NCBI RefSeq assembly: GCF_000371785.1
Contig: NZ_AQUI01000002.1
Coordinates: 4,885,352 to 4,949,351 of the forward strand
DNA from: Actinopolyspora halophila DSM 43834
GTDB lineage: Bacteria > Actinomycetota > Actinomycetes > Mycobacteriales > Pseudonocardiaceae
DNA length: 64,000 nt
Reading direction: 5' to 3'
Made by a program: the position numbers and the translations under genes. The notes under the pieces are model-generated. The model was given only the letters and a program-made list of their open reading frames with translations, was not told where the DNA came from and made no database searches. This document shows, piece by piece, positions 36,340 through 45,986 of the stretch; the first letter of the stretch is position 1; every line of letters begins with the position of its first letter.

Positions 36340-36389
36340 TTGATCGGGTGGTGGTGAGCGGCGTCGGCCGCTCACCACCACCCGATCAA
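36340..36389. terminator. perfect 23-bp inverted repeat with 4-base loop
   Basis: Arms 36340-36362 and 36367-36389 are perfectly complementary over 23 bases, beginning TTGATCGGGTGGTGG, with loop GTCG. It begins five bases after the stop of the small membrane protein gene, so it should terminate transcription. It is much longer than a typical terminator, and its right arm (ACCACCCGATCAAC) also occurs near 62080, linking it to the dispersed repeat family. No T-run follows. Confidence 0.85.
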
Positions 36390-36736
36390 CCGGCACCGCC
36401 GCGGGGTTTCGCCAAGAAACCACCTACGCCGACCGAACCCCCGAGAAAGCCTGCTATTCCAACGCAGGCGCTCTGAGCCTGCGCAGTCTGCGCCGCCCAC
36501 GAGCCCACCGAGTCGGCGCAAACCCCGGACAGGAACTCCAACCAAGAGGCCGCTCCAACGAAAGCGCTTACGAGCCTGAGCAGTCGGCACCGCCGCGGGT
36601 TCTCTCGTGGTGCTCTCGCGAGGACGGCCCCGACGTTGTGTAGAACCGCTACCCGATGTCGGGGCACCCGCAGCGAGAGCCCGCGAGAGGTTCCGCCAAG
36701 CGACCACCCAAGCAACGGGACCGCGCACGGGACCTT
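36390..36736. repeat. repeat-rich non-coding block, second copy of the structured repeat
   Basis: No gene. GGCACCGCCGCGGG occurs at 36391 and again at 36587. From 36612 to 36680 lies the second copy of the structure seen between nuoA and nuoB: outer stem GCTCTCGC (36612-36619)/GCGAGAGC (36673-36680) and inner stem CCCCGAC (36628-36634)/GTCGGGG (36658-36664). Downstream, GAGGTTCCGCC mirrors the first copy's GAGGTTCCGCT. Confidence 0.75.
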
Positions 36737-38239
36737 CTACTGCCTGCCTGCGGCGTGGGGGAAGTCGTCGGCGACGGTCGCGGCGAGTTCGAGCAGTGCC
36801 AGCCTGGTCGGCGCGGCGAGCTGGTCCAGATCCACCTCGGCTCCCTCTTCGAGGTGAGCGTCGAACGGGATCCGGGAAACCGAGCGGCACCTGGCTCCGA
36901 AGTGTGCCGCCAGTTTGTCCACATCGACCTTGCCCGAACCCGGCCGCACCGAGTTGATCACAGCGACGGAACGCGCGACCAGTTCGCCGTAACCGTGCGC
37001 GTCCAGCCAGTCCAGCGTGGCCGAAGCGCTGCGCGCGCCGTCGACCGATCCGGGGGAGACGATCACCAGGGAGTCGGCCACGTCGAGCACGCCCTTCATG
37101 GCCGAGTGCATCAGACCGGTCCCGCAGTCGGTGAGCACCATGTTGTAGAAGTGCTCCAACAACGACACCGTGGTGTGGTAGTCGGACTCGCTGAAGGCCT
37201 CCGAAACAGCCGGGTCCTGCTCGCTCGCCAGCACCTCGAGCCTGCTCGGCCCCTGCGAGGTGTACGAACGGACGTCGCTGTACTTGCGGATGCGCTGGGC
37301 GTCCCGCAGCAGGTGCCGCACCGTCGCCGTGGTCTCCATCGGAATCTTCTGGCCCAGCGTCCCCCGGTCCGGGTTCGCGTCCACCGCGATCACGCGGTCA
37401 CCACGCAGCGAGGAGAACGTGGATCCGAGAGTGGCCGTGGTGGTGGTCTTGCCCACCCCGCCCTTCAGACTGAGCATCGCGATCTTGTAGCAGCCCTGCA
37501 GCGGCTGGTTGATACGACCGATCAGCTCACGCCTGCGGACGTCGGCCGGACTCTCCCCCGGGTTGATCGTTTTCCCGCTGGCCAGATAGACGGCACGCCG
37601 CCAACCGGACTGCGGGGGACGCTTGGCCTGCCGCACCAGCTGCGCCGAGGAGAGGTCCTGTCCCAGGGCGGGGTCCTGCTGGCCGGGAGCCGGCTGCTGA
37701 GCGGGAAAGGACTGCCCCTGCTGCGGCTGCGGGTACCCCTGCGGATATCCCTGCGGAGGGTAGGGCTGCTGCCCGGGGGGAGCCGGGTAGGGCCCGGATT
37801 GTCCGCCCCACACCTGGTGTGCTCCGGAAGAGCCCCCCGGCGTCTGGTGGGGCCCGGACTGCATCCGGTACTGCTCCGCGCCGGGAACCTGCTGGGGTCC
37901 CGAAGCCGCGGGATTCATGTAGGGAGGCACCACGGGATTGGGCCCCGAGTACGGCTGTCCCGGAACCTGCTGCGGAGGAGGCGTTCCGCCGGGCACTCCC
38001 GACTGCTGATACGTCCCCGCGTCACCGGGCGGGTTCGGGGCGGACCGATCCGGATTCGCACCGGCCGCGGGATCACCGCCCGGGGTGGCGCTCGTCCCGG
38101 ATCCCGCACCGTAGTCGGGCATCGAGTGCTCCGGCCTGGCGCCGCTTCCGGCAGCCTCCGCGTTCGGGTTCGGCGTCGCGTCGGAGGAGCCCTGTTCCGA
38201 ATCCCATCGGGCTCCCGGCTCGTCCTGTCTTCCGGTCAC
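36737..38239 (-). CDS. MinD/ParA-like ATPase with long Pro/Gln-rich N-terminus (EspI-like)
   Basis: 500 residues. The first ~200 are Pro/Gln/Gly/Ser-rich and disordered (repeats such as QPYPPQGYPQGYPQPQQGQ). A basic linker SGWRRAVYLASGKTINPGESPADVRRRELIGRINQP follows, then the deviant Walker A KGGVGKTT (about 259-266) and Walker B VIAVDANPDRGTL. This layout matches EspI-type ATPases associated with type VII secretion rather than chromosome-partitioning ParA, and no parB is present. The GTG at 38237-38239 has GGAGGA upstream. It may serve the substrates encoded at 32589-34005; that is inference. Confidence 0.8.
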   Translation of the reverse strand: MTGRQDEPGARWDSEQGSSDATPNPNAEAAGSGARPEHSMPDYGAGSGTSATPGGDPAAGANPDRSAPNPPGDAGTYQQSGVPGGTPPPQQVPGQPYSGPNPVVPPYMNPAASGPQQVPGAEQYRMQSGPHQTPGGSSGAHQVWGGQSGPYPAPPGQQPYPPQGYPQGYPQPQQGQSFPAQQPAPGQQDPALGQDLSSAQLVRQAKRPPQSGWRRAVYLASGKTINPGESPADVRRRELIGRINQPLQGCYKIAMLSLKGGVGKTTTTATLGSTFSSLRGDRVIAVDANPDRGTLGQKIPMETTATVRHLLRDAQRIRKYSDVRSYTSQGPSRLEVLASEQDPAVSEAFSESDYHTTVSLLEHFYNMVLTDCGTGLMHSAMKGVLDVADSLVIVSPGSVDGARSASATLDWLDAHGYGELVARSVAVINSVRPGSGKVDVDKLAAHFGARCRSVSRIPFDAHLEEGAEVDLDQLAAPTRLALLELAATVADDFPHAAGRQ

Positions 38240-38465
38240 CGTTCGAATCCTCCAAGAACGAATCGAGAGCCACCGGTCCGCGCGCACGGCAGTTGGCGGA
38301 TGAGGCCGAGTCCGCGCCGGATGGTGCTTCCCGGAAGCGGTCATCCACCGCGGCGCGAAACCGGTCCGGGCATCGGACCGGGCACGGCAACCGCGATCTT
38401 ACGGACGGTGTCGACCGGTGCGCGAGGACCCTGCCGAGCCGGCTCCTCAGCGCGAGCGAACGGAC

Positions 38466-39485
38466 TCACAGCCCCGCGTAGGAGTGCAGTCCGGAAATGA
38501 CGATGTTGATGAAGAACAGGTTGAAGACCATCACGGCCAGACCGAAGATGTTGATCCAGGCCGCTCGGGTGCCGCGCCACCCCGAGGTCGCGCGGGCGTG
38601 CAGGTAGGCCGCGTAGACGATCCACGCGATGAAGGAGCACGTCTCCTTGGGGTCCCAGCCCCAGAAACGCCCCCACGCGGCTTCGGCCCAGATAGCGCCC
38701 GCGATGATCGCGAACGTCCACACCGGCATGATCAGCACGGTGGCCCGGTAGGCAACCCGGTCCAACATCTGGCTCATCGGCAGCCTGCTGCCGATCCGTT
38801 CCGACTTCATCGGGTTGTTCTCGTACCGCAGGCGGACGAGGAACATCATGCTGGTTACGCCGGCCACCATGAAAACACCGGTGGAGACGATGGCGGCGGA
38901 AACGTGGATCCAGATCCAGTAGGACTGCAGCGCGGGCTGCAGCTGGGAGGCCTTGGCGTACAGCGCCGTCCCGGAAAGGAACAGCAGCAGTGTGGTCGGC
39001 AGCAACACGAATCCACCGAGACCGCGCAGGCGGGGGGCGGTGGTGGCCTTGCGCCGCGGGCGGGACTGCCGGTAGAGCACCACCAACCACGCCACGACGG
39101 CGACCAGGCAGATGGCCGAGCCGAACTCGTACATGTTTCCCCAGGGCACGCGCCCCACGGCGAATCCGCGTGTCACCAGGGAGAAAGCGTGCACGAGAAC
39201 CGCGAGCACAGTGACGGCCACGGCCATCCCGCCGAAGCGTTCGGACCACGGCTTGCGCGGCTCCGGTTCCAACCTTCCCACGACGGGACGCTGCGTCCCC
39301 CCGGATGTGGAGCTCCCCCCACCCGCGGACACGGTGGCGGGCTCGGCCGAGCCCTCCTCCGCCGAGTCCCGCGCTCTCGCGGAGGCGAACTCGGCGAAGT
39401 ACAGCAGCATGGCGAGAACGTAGACGGCGACCGAGGTCGCGAAAGCCATATCGCTCAACGTAGACAGTGTCCCGTTGACCTGCAT
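38466..39485 (-). CDS. ccsB: cytochrome c biogenesis protein CcsB (CcsA/ResC type)
   Basis: Membrane heme-handling protein of system II cytochrome c maturation, about 339 residues with eight or so helices. The tryptophan-rich signature WGRFWGWDPKETCSFIAWIVYAAYLH is intact, with conserved histidines in the loops. It works with ResB to move heme out and ligate it to apocytochromes. The ATG at 39483-39485 overlaps the resB stop (TGATG). A 50-residue hydrophilic insert follows the first helix. Confidence 0.94.
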   Translation of the reverse strand: MQVNGTLSTLSDMAFATSVAVYVLAMLLYFAEFASARARDSAEEGSAEPATVSAGGGSSTSGGTQRPVVGRLEPEPRKPWSERFGGMAVAVTVLAVLVHAFSLVTRGFAVGRVPWGNMYEFGSAICLVAVVAWLVVLYRQSRPRRKATTAPRLRGLGGFVLLPTTLLLFLSGTALYAKASQLQPALQSYWIWIHVSAAIVSTGVFMVAGVTSMMFLVRLRYENNPMKSERIGSRLPMSQMLDRVAYRATVLIMPVWTFAIIAGAIWAEAAWGRFWGWDPKETCSFIAWIVYAAYLHARATSGWRGTRAAWINIFGLAVMVFNLFFINIVISGLHSYAGL

Positions 39486-41128
39486 CAACTACTCCTTCCG
39501 CGGGAGTTGTCCCCCGCCACCGAGGAGGCCGTGGACCCACGCCCACTCACCAGCAGCTCTTCGGCGATTCTGGTGAACTCCTCGCCGTATCCGGCCTGAT
39601 CGGTACGGGCGAGCCCGCCGATCTCGACGGAAGTGTTGCCGTCCGATTCTTCCGCATCCGTCTCGGTGGTTCCGGTGCCCGCTCCGGCCGGAGTGATCCG
39701 CACCCAGATTCTGCGCCGCTTGATGCTCAACGATGCGCCGAGGCCGACGACGACCGTCAGCGCGAACACCAGGACGTACGACTGGAACGGATTGTGCGAG
39801 ACCTGCAGGTTCACCCACCGTTGAACACCGTCGAACCTGATGGACGTCCCGTCGGCCAGGCGAACCGAATCACCGACGGCCAGGTTCTGCCGCTCGACCC
39901 GCTCCAGCTGCCCGGAGTCGATCAGTTCCTGGTTCACGTTGAAGATCGACTGGCTCTCCCCGGTGGCGAAACCGAGTTTGCCCTTGAGCACGTCCACGGC
40001 GGCCATCGGCTCGTTCAGCGCGGGAAAGCTCGAGCTGAGCACCTTGCCGTTCAGCTGTGCCGTCGGTGCGAACAGCCCCCTGATCGCCAGCTGGTTCTCG
40101 TGACGTCGCTGCTCATCGGGCATGTCGGGCCGGTCGAACTTGGTGGCTCCCTGCGACAGCATGGTGCCGGTGTTGACGGGCTTCCACTGGGTCTTCTTGG
40201 TTCGCTGCTGCCCGTCCGGGAAGGTCACCGTGAACACCGGGGTGTAACCGTTGCCCGTGAGATAAATCCGGTCTCCGGCCGTGCGCAGCGGATTGTTCAC
40301 CTGGAGGTCGTGCGGTTTCCAGTCGCCGTCGTCCAGCGCCTTGCCCGACTGGTAGTCGATGTCGGCGTGGAAGTTGTCGGGCTGGCCGGACGCGAGGTAG
40401 CGCACGTCGAAATCCTTCACCCGCAAGCAGAACTCGCTCAGGCCGGTTCCGTCCACGGTGGGGCCCGCCCGGAAGGAATCGTAGTTGTACGTGCCCGAGT
40501 TGCAGAAACTCGATCCGTCGGCCTGCACCACGACCTGGCCCTCGTAGCGCGTGAGCTGACCACCGGCGACAGTGATCAGCAGTCCGACGAGGGCGAAGTG
40601 GAAGACCAGGTTCCCCGCTTCCCGCAGGTAACCGCGCTCGGCACTGATCGTGCGCGACCCGTCCGCTTCGGTTGCCTCCTCGGTCCGCCAACGACGCAGC
40701 CTGCGCCGGACGACCGCGGTCATCTCCTCCGTGGAGAGGCCGACGGTTCCGCCCGCGTGATGCGGCATCCTCTCCAGGTTCCGCGGCGTGCGCACGGGGC
40801 GCGCGCGCAGCTGGCGCAGGTAGTGCGAGCTGCGCGGCAGCAGACATCCGATCAGCGACACGAACAACAGCACGTAGATGGCCGCGAACCAGACGGAGCT
40901 GAAGACGTTGAACGCGCCTACGGCGTCCAGAACCTTCGCCAGGGTCGGGTAGTTGTCGGAGAACTCCCTGACGTTGTCCTCGTTCAACGACCACTGCGGC
41001 AGCAATGCCCCGGGAAGCGCCGCTAGCGCGAGCAGGAAAAGCAGGACCAGGGCGGTGCGCATGGAGGTCAACCCGCGCCAGGTGTTGCGCAGGAAGCTCA
41101 GGATGCGCCGCAAGAACGAAGTGCTCAT
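39485..41128 (-). CDS. resB: cytochrome c biogenesis protein ResB
   Basis: 547-residue partner of CcsB in the system II heme ligase. Family pattern: two N-terminal helices (MRTALVLLFLLALAALPGALLPQ), LRQLRARPVRTPRNLERMPHH, a third helix GNLVFHFALVGLLITVAGG, a large extracytoplasmic domain, then a final helix SYVLVFALTVVVGLGASL. The ATG at 41126-41128 overlaps the ccdA stop by one base. The C-terminal ~60 residues are low complexity. Confidence 0.93.
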   Translation of the reverse strand: MSTSFLRRILSFLRNTWRGLTSMRTALVLLFLLALAALPGALLPQWSLNEDNVREFSDNYPTLAKVLDAVGAFNVFSSVWFAAIYVLLFVSLIGCLLPRSSHYLRQLRARPVRTPRNLERMPHHAGGTVGLSTEEMTAVVRRRLRRWRTEEATEADGSRTISAERGYLREAGNLVFHFALVGLLITVAGGQLTRYEGQVVVQADGSSFCNSGTYNYDSFRAGPTVDGTGLSEFCLRVKDFDVRYLASGQPDNFHADIDYQSGKALDDGDWKPHDLQVNNPLRTAGDRIYLTGNGYTPVFTVTFPDGQQRTKKTQWKPVNTGTMLSQGATKFDRPDMPDEQRRHENQLAIRGLFAPTAQLNGKVLSSSFPALNEPMAAVDVLKGKLGFATGESQSIFNVNQELIDSGQLERVERQNLAVGDSVRLADGTSIRFDGVQRWVNLQVSHNPFQSYVLVFALTVVVGLGASLSIKRRRIWVRITPAGAGTGTTETDAEESDGNTSVEIGGLARTDQAGYGEEFTRIAEELLVSGRGSTASSVAGDNSRGRSS

Positions 41129-41910
41129 CAAATCGGCAACTCGAATCCGTTGATCGGGACGCGCAGCTCGGCGATCATGTTTCCCCAGAGGCCGGTGACC
41201 AGCAGCAAACCGACCAGCACCAGCAGGCCTCCACCGACGAGCTGAATGGCCCGGCCGTGTCTGCGCAACCAGCCGGTGCTTTTCACCGCCCAACGCGCGC
41301 CGAGGGCGAGCACCACGAACGGGATGCCGAGGCCGAGGCAGTAGACGAACACCAGGAACGCACCCCGCACCACGTCACCGTTGACGGCTTCGGTGGTGTA
41401 GGCGAGCGATATCACCCCGCCGAGAGTGGGACCGACACAAGGTGTCCAGCCGAGACCGAACACCGCGCCGAGCAACGGAGCTCCCCAGACACCGCCACGT
41501 GGTACACGGTGGATCCGTACGTCGCGCTGCAGAGCCGGGAACGCTCCGAGGAAAACCAGGCCCATGAGCACTGTGACGACCCCGCCGACGCGGCGCAGCA
41601 CCGGCTCGTTGGCCAGCAGCGCGTCCGAGAGCCCGAACACGAGCATGGTGGTCAGCAGGAACACGACCGTGAAGCCGAGGATGAACAGGGCCACCGCGCC
41701 GGCCACGCGCCAACGTCCGCGGCGTGCCTCGTCGGTTTCCGAAACGTCGACGGCTGGAGCCTCGGCTCCGACCACACCGGCGAGATAGGCCAGATATCCG
41801 GGGACCAGCGGCACCACGCAGGGTGAGGCGAAACTGACCACACCGGCGAGCGCGGCGAACCCGACCGCCAGAAGTAGCGGTCCGGACTCTGCCAACGCAT
41901 GCGGATCCAC
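41128..41910 (-). CDS. ccdA: thiol-disulfide carrier CcdA
   Basis: Six-helix membrane protein passing reducing equivalents from cytoplasmic thioredoxin to extracytoplasmic ResA, keeping apocytochrome c thiols reduced. The two active cysteines are in SFASPCVVPLVPGYLAYLAG and GLGWTPCVGPTLGG. The GTG at 41908-41910 gives 260 residues; the upstream extension of the frame is Arg/Pro-rich. It is coupled to resB by overlap and follows resA after about 140 bases. Confidence 0.93.
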   Translation of the reverse strand: MDPHALAESGPLLLAVGFAALAGVVSFASPCVVPLVPGYLAYLAGVVGAEAPAVDVSETDEARRGRWRVAGAVALFILGFTVVFLLTTMLVFGLSDALLANEPVLRRVGGVVTVLMGLVFLGAFPALQRDVRIHRVPRGGVWGAPLLGAVFGLGWTPCVGPTLGGVISLAYTTEAVNGDVVRGAFLVFVYCLGLGIPFVVLALGARWAVKSTGWLRRHGRAIQLVGGGLLVLVGLLLVTGLWGNMIAELRVPINGFELPI

Positions 41911-42049
41911 ACCGCCGAGGGTAGGTAAGCCTTCCGCGGGACGAGACAGCGCCCCTGGTGAGCGGGACCACACTACGCGTACGCCCCGCCTCGAGGGTGG
42001 GAAGCCCCGGCCTGCGCGTCGGGACGACAAGTCCTACCGGCGAGTCCCG

Positions 42050-42748
42050 TTAGTTCGCACCACCGGATTCGGGAACCCGCGAACCCTGCTCCGCGGGACC
42101 GGAATCCTTCGGTGCCGTCCCCTCGGAACCGGTCTCCGTGCCCTCGCTCGCGATGTCGCGCACCTTGGGCAGCAGCTCTTCCTCGGTGATCGCCGTCAGG
42201 TAGATCGCCGCCACCCGGTGCCTGCGATCCAGCACCACGGTCGCCGGAGTCGTGCTGCGCGGAAAACCGTCCAAGGCCAGCATGGCGCGCCCGGAGGGAT
42301 CGAAGATCGACGGGTAGGTGACCCCGAAGTTGTTCACGAAGTCCCGCGCGGCGTTCCGGTTGTCCCTGACGTCGATGCCGAGCAGCTGCACTCCCTCGTC
42401 ACCGAGGGAGTCCTGCACCGCCTGCAGGTCCTCGGCCTCCGCCCTGCAGGGCGGACACCACGAGCCCCAGATGTTGAGCACCACGACCTCGCCCTCGAAG
42501 TCGGACAGCCGGATCCGCTCGTCCGACTTCTTCAGGGACTCGCCCTTGAGGTCGGTCACCCGACCGCGCTCGTCCGGCGGGTAGAACAGCCTGGTCCTGC
42601 CTCCCGGGGAAACGAACGTGAACTCCCCGTTGTCGGCCACCGCGTCCCCGTCGCCGCCCGCGCATCCGGACAGCAGACCGAGCAAAGCCACGATCGCCAG
42701 GACCAGCCATCGCCTACCGGCTCGGCTCCGCCGACGGTTCGACTTCAT
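42050..42748 (-). CDS. resA: ResA/TlpA-type thioredoxin lipoprotein
   Basis: 232-residue lipid-anchored thioredoxin-fold protein reducing the CXXCH cysteines of apocytochrome c. Lipobox GLLSGC (Cys29), the active site WCPPC at 97-101 within VVVLNIWGSWCPPCRAEAEDL, and the cis-proline region FPRSTTPATVVLDRRHRV are visible. The C-terminal tail is Glu/Gly/Ser-rich. The ATG at 42746-42748 overlaps the stop of the preceding phosphatase gene (ATGA). Confidence 0.93.
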   Translation of the reverse strand: MKSNRRRSRAGRRWLVLAIVALLGLLSGCAGGDGDAVADNGEFTFVSPGGRTRLFYPPDERGRVTDLKGESLKKSDERIRLSDFEGEVVVLNIWGSWCPPCRAEAEDLQAVQDSLGDEGVQLLGIDVRDNRNAARDFVNNFGVTYPSIFDPSGRAMLALDGFPRSTTPATVVLDRRHRVAAIYLTAITEEELLPKVRDIASEGTETGSEGTAPKDSGPAEQGSRVPESGGAN

Positions 42749-43380
42749 GCACCACTCGCTCTCGCGTCCGTCTCACCCGCGGGCTCGGTGTACAACAGCC
42801 GCTCGAACTCCTCGTCGCGGAACATCAGGCTGGTCACGGAAGCCAACGAGCACTGTCGCTTGCGCGGATCGTGCCACAGGGACTTGCCCTCGAGGAAACG
42901 CCGCAGTGTCCAGATCGGGAGCTGGTGCGAGACGCAGACGGCCTCGCCCGTGCCCGCCGCGTCACGCGCCCGGTGCGCCGCAGCCAGCATCCGGTGGGCG
43001 ATACGCAGGTACGGCTCCCCCCAGGACGGACGGAGCGGGTTCCACAGCTTCGGCCAGTGCCGGGGGGAACGCAGCGCCCCGTCCCCCACCGACACCCTGC
43101 ACCCCTCGAAGCGGTTCTCCGCCTCGATGAGGCGCTCGTCCGTGGTGATGTCGAACGCGTGCTGCTCGGCCACCGGTGAAGCGGTTTCCGCGGCGCGTTG
43201 CATCGGAGAAGCGTGCACCGTCCTGACGTCGCGCTCGGCCAGGAAGCCCGCCACCAGCTTGGCCTGGCGCCGACCTTCCTCGGAGAGCCGGTATCCGGGA
43301 AGGCGCCCGTACAGAATGCCCTCCGGGTTGTGCACCTCGCCGTGACGCACGAAATGGACGACGGTGGTTCTTCCACTCAC
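42745..43380 (-). CDS. histidine phosphatase (phosphoglycerate-mutase-like)
   Basis: 211 residues. The catalytic RHGE motif is in [31 protein letters not shown], the second histidine in [12 protein letters not shown]. The substrate is unknown. It is always interesting that this gene sits between hemL and the ccs genes; mycobacteria have the same order (Rv0524-Rv0529). The GTG at 43378-43380 overlaps the hemL stop as GTGA, after a GGAGG-rich site. Confidence 0.88.
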   Translation of the reverse strand: MSGRTTVVHFVRHGEVHNPEGILYGRLPGYRLSEEGRRQAKLVAGFLAERDVRTVHASPMQRAAETASPVAEQHAFDITTDERLIEAENRFEGCRVSVGDGALRSPRHWPKLWNPLRPSWGEPYLRIAHRMLAAAHRARDAAGTGEAVCVSHQLPIWTLRRFLEGKSLWHDPRKRQCSLASVTSLMFRDEEFERLLYTEPAGETDARASGA

Positions 43381-44726
43381 TTCCCCGCCTCCGAACCGGC
43401 CGCTGCTGCCGCTCTCGCCGCGTGCGGCAGCGCGTCCGCGATGGTCTCGAAGGCGGTGTCGTCCATGGCCGAGTTGACGAACCAGCACTCGAAGGCGCTC
43501 GGCGGCGGGTAGACGCCGCGCCGCAGCAGCTCGTGGAAGAACGGGGGGAACCTCCAGGTCTGCTGGGACTTCGCCCCGGCGAAGTCGTGCACCGGTGTCT
43601 CGGTGAAGAAGACGCTGAGCATGTTCCCGGCGAAGGAGACCTGGTGCGGCACCCCGTGGGCGCTCAGCGATTCCGTGAGCAGCTCGCCGAGCCTGGCGGA
43701 GTTGCGGTCCAGGGCCGCGTAGGCCGCGTCGTCGGCGGCGCGCAGATTTGCCAGTCCCGCCGCGACGGCCACTGGGTTACCGGCCAGGGTTCCCGCCTGG
43801 TAGACCGGGCCCCGCGGGGCCAGCAGGTCCATCACGTCGGCGCGTCCCCCGAACGCGGCCGCGGGGAGTCCGCCGGACATGACCTTGCCGAAGACGTACA
43901 GATCGCCCGCGACGCCGTCGATGCCGTACCAACCGGCCCGCGACACCCGGAAGCCCGTCATCACCTCGTCCATCACCAGCAGCGCACCGGCGGAACGGGT
44001 GATCTCCCGCAGCTCGGCGTTGAAGCCCTCCCGCGGTGCCACGACCCCCATGTTGCCCGCGGCCGCCTCGGTGATCACGCAGGCGATGTCGTCGCCGTGC
44101 TCGGCGAAGACCTCGCGCACGGCCTCGATGTCGTTGTAACCGACCACGATGGTGTCGGCGGCCTGGGCGTCGGTCACACCGGGTATGCTCGGCAGCCCGA
44201 GGGTCGCCACTCCGGAGCCCGCGCTGGCCAGCAGCGAATCGACGTGCCCGTGGTAGCAACCGGAGAACTTGACGACCTTGCTGCGCCCGGTGAAGGCGCG
44301 CGCCAACCTGATCGAGGTCATCGTGCCCTCGGTCCCCGAGTTGACCAGCCGCACGTGCTCGACCGGATCGACCCGGTCGATGATCTCCCCGGCGAGGTCG
44401 ATCTCCCCCGCGGCCGGGGTGCCGAAGGACAAGCCGTTGGAGGCCACCTCGCGCACCGCCTCGACCACGTCCGGGTGCGCGTGGCCGTTGACCATCGGTC
44501 CCCACGAGGAAACCAGGTCCACGAAGCGGTTGTCGTCGGCGTCCCAGAGGTAGGCGCCCTCGCCGCGAACCATGAACCGCGGTGTCCCGCCGACCGAGTG
44601 GAAAGCGCGCACCGGGGAGTTGACCCCACCGGGTGTCACGGCCTCCGCGCGCTCGAACAGCTGCGCGGAGCGTGGCGCGGGATCGGATACGGACGACGTG
44701 GAGTTCGCGGGAGTATCGGCAGTCAC
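43377..44726 (-). CDS. hemL: glutamate-1-semialdehyde 2,1-aminomutase
   Basis: PLP enzyme converting glutamate-1-semialdehyde to 5-aminolevulinate, second step of the C5 heme route begun by HemA. 449 residues with [72 protein letters not shown] and the PLP lysine in [18 protein letters not shown]. It heads the operon hemL-phosphatase-resA-ccdA-resB-ccsB, so aminolevulinate supply and heme attachment to cytochromes are expressed together. Confidence 0.97.
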   Translation of the reverse strand: MTADTPANSTSSVSDPAPRSAQLFERAEAVTPGGVNSPVRAFHSVGGTPRFMVRGEGAYLWDADDNRFVDLVSSWGPMVNGHAHPDVVEAVREVASNGLSFGTPAAGEIDLAGEIIDRVDPVEHVRLVNSGTEGTMTSIRLARAFTGRSKVVKFSGCYHGHVDSLLASAGSGVATLGLPSIPGVTDAQAADTIVVGYNDIEAVREVFAEHGDDIACVITEAAAGNMGVVAPREGFNAELREITRSAGALLVMDEVMTGFRVSRAGWYGIDGVAGDLYVFGKVMSGGLPAAAFGGRADVMDLLAPRGPVYQAGTLAGNPVAVAAGLANLRAADDAAYAALDRNSARLGELLTESLSAHGVPHQVSFAGNMLSVFFTETPVHDFAGAKSQQTWRFPPFFHELLRRGVYPPPSAFECWFVNSAMDDTAFETIADALPHAARAAAAAGSEAGK

Positions 44727-44861
44727 GCTTCCAGTCTGCCAGCCGGAGAAATCCGGGGGTCGGGCCTCCCCGCGGCGGGTGGTACATCTTGCACGCCCCG
44801 GCAGGGGCGAGGCCCGCGGGGCGGCAGAGCACCGATCACGCGGGCGGCTCCTCGGAGTCCG

Positions 44862-45233
44862 TCACGAACCCGGTCGGGAGGGGTGGTCGGGGGCTTCGTC
44901 CTCGGGAGGGGGCTGTGCCGAGTCCCGCGCACCGGAACGCCCACCCACCCCGAGCATCAGCTCCCGGAGCCCGTCCAGCAGCAGCAGACCGGCCACGGTC
45001 ACCGCGAGCACGGCCAGCGTGACCCAGCTTCCCAGCATCCTGGAGACGACCACCCCTCCGGAAGCCGCGGGAAGGTCGATGTGGACCACCGAGTTCGCCC
45101 AGGCGGGGAAGGCCGCCGCGACCAGCAGGGCGGCGAGCACCAGTTCGATTCCGAAAACCACCAGTCGCCGGGGCTGGTGCAGCCCCGGCGAACGTGTTCC
45201 GGTCGAGCTCGCCGCGCTTTCGGAATCCCGCAC
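44862..45233 (-). CDS. hypothetical membrane protein
   Basis: From a GTG at 45231-45233 the product is 123 residues with two or three membrane helices (RLVVFGIELVLAALLVAAAFPAWA and LGSWVTLAVLAVTVAGLLLLDGL) and a charged, Pro-rich tail. An upstream in-frame start at 45476 would add 81 Arg/Gly/Cys-rich residues that look non-coding. Not recognised as a family. It follows another small membrane gene in the same direction and lies upstream of hemL. Confidence 0.6.
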   Translation of the reverse strand: MRDSESAASSTGTRSPGLHQPRRLVVFGIELVLAALLVAAAFPAWANSVVHIDLPAASGGVVVSRMLGSWVTLAVLAVTVAGLLLLDGLRELMLGVGGRSGARDSAQPPPEDEAPDHPSRPGS

Positions 45234-45462
45234 ACGGCAAGGATCGCACGGCGGATCGCCGTGGAGGGGCCCGGCGGTTTCCCCGGTGCGGCACGCGGTG
45301 CTACAGGGGCCCGCGCCCGGACCGGCACGGACTCCTGCCCCCGCTCCGCACCGACGTCTCCGGTCCAGCCGTCGGTGGTTCGGCTCGGATCCTTCCGCGG
45401 CACTGCCCGCGCCGAAACACACCGCCCGAGCACCCCACGACGACCGCGCCGGAAAAGCTCGC

Positions 45463-45906
45463 TCAGTCGCGGTCACCGGCCAACCACTCCGAGGTGCTCC
45501 TGCGCCAGAAGCAGGCCCAGGCCAACACCGCGAGCAGCAGCACGATCAGGTTCGTGGGGGTCCACGTGCCGAAGGCCAGCACGAACAGCACGTGTCCGGC
45601 CGCGAGCACCGTGAGCACGACACGTGCCCAGGAGCGCCGCCACAGCACCAGCAGGGCCAGCACCACGTACCCGGCGGCCAGCGCCCCGGCGACAGCGGTG
45701 TTCACCAGCAGCAGGTTCCGGACCATCGAACCGGCCTGGACCTCGGGGACACCGCGAACGTCGATCAGCCGGTCCCGCAGCGAACCGAACTCCGTCCAGG
45801 CGATCGTCGCGCGAACGATCAGGAAGACCCCCAGCGCGCCCCAGAGGCCGAGGCCTGCGCGCAACGCGGGCGGACCCCCGGCGAGAGACGATCGCGATGT
45901 GTCCAT
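45463..45906 (-). CDS. hypothetical four-helix membrane protein
   Basis: 147 residues with four helices. Its second half reads LLVLWRRSWARVVLTVLAAGHVLFVLAF, a pattern shared with the two genes upstream (GRNWARITLTVFAGIWIL and GRNWARVVILVITGLLVV). The three may be diverged paralogues of one small membrane protein family. The ATG at 45904-45906 is the start. No function is known. Confidence 0.7.
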   Translation of the reverse strand: MDTSRSSLAGGPPALRAGLGLWGALGVFLIVRATIAWTEFGSLRDRLIDVRGVPEVQAGSMVRNLLLVNTAVAGALAAGYVVLALLVLWRRSWARVVLTVLAAGHVLFVLAFGTWTPTNLIVLLLAVLAWACFWRRSTSEWLAGDRD

Positions 45907-45986
45907 TTCCCGAAGGTATCCCGGAACGTTTCACGCCTCGCGGTCGGCGTGCTGCTCAGCCGTCGCCGGAGCGCTCACGTTCCGGT

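Noticed and set aside
36390-36736. CRISPR array
   Set aside because: Repeats here are few, unequal in spacing and imperfect, and no cas genes are present.
38241-38250. tRNA T-loop-like GTTCGAATCC upstream of the MinD-like gene
   Set aside because: No acceptor, anticodon or D arm can be formed around it; it lies in the leader of the ATPase gene.
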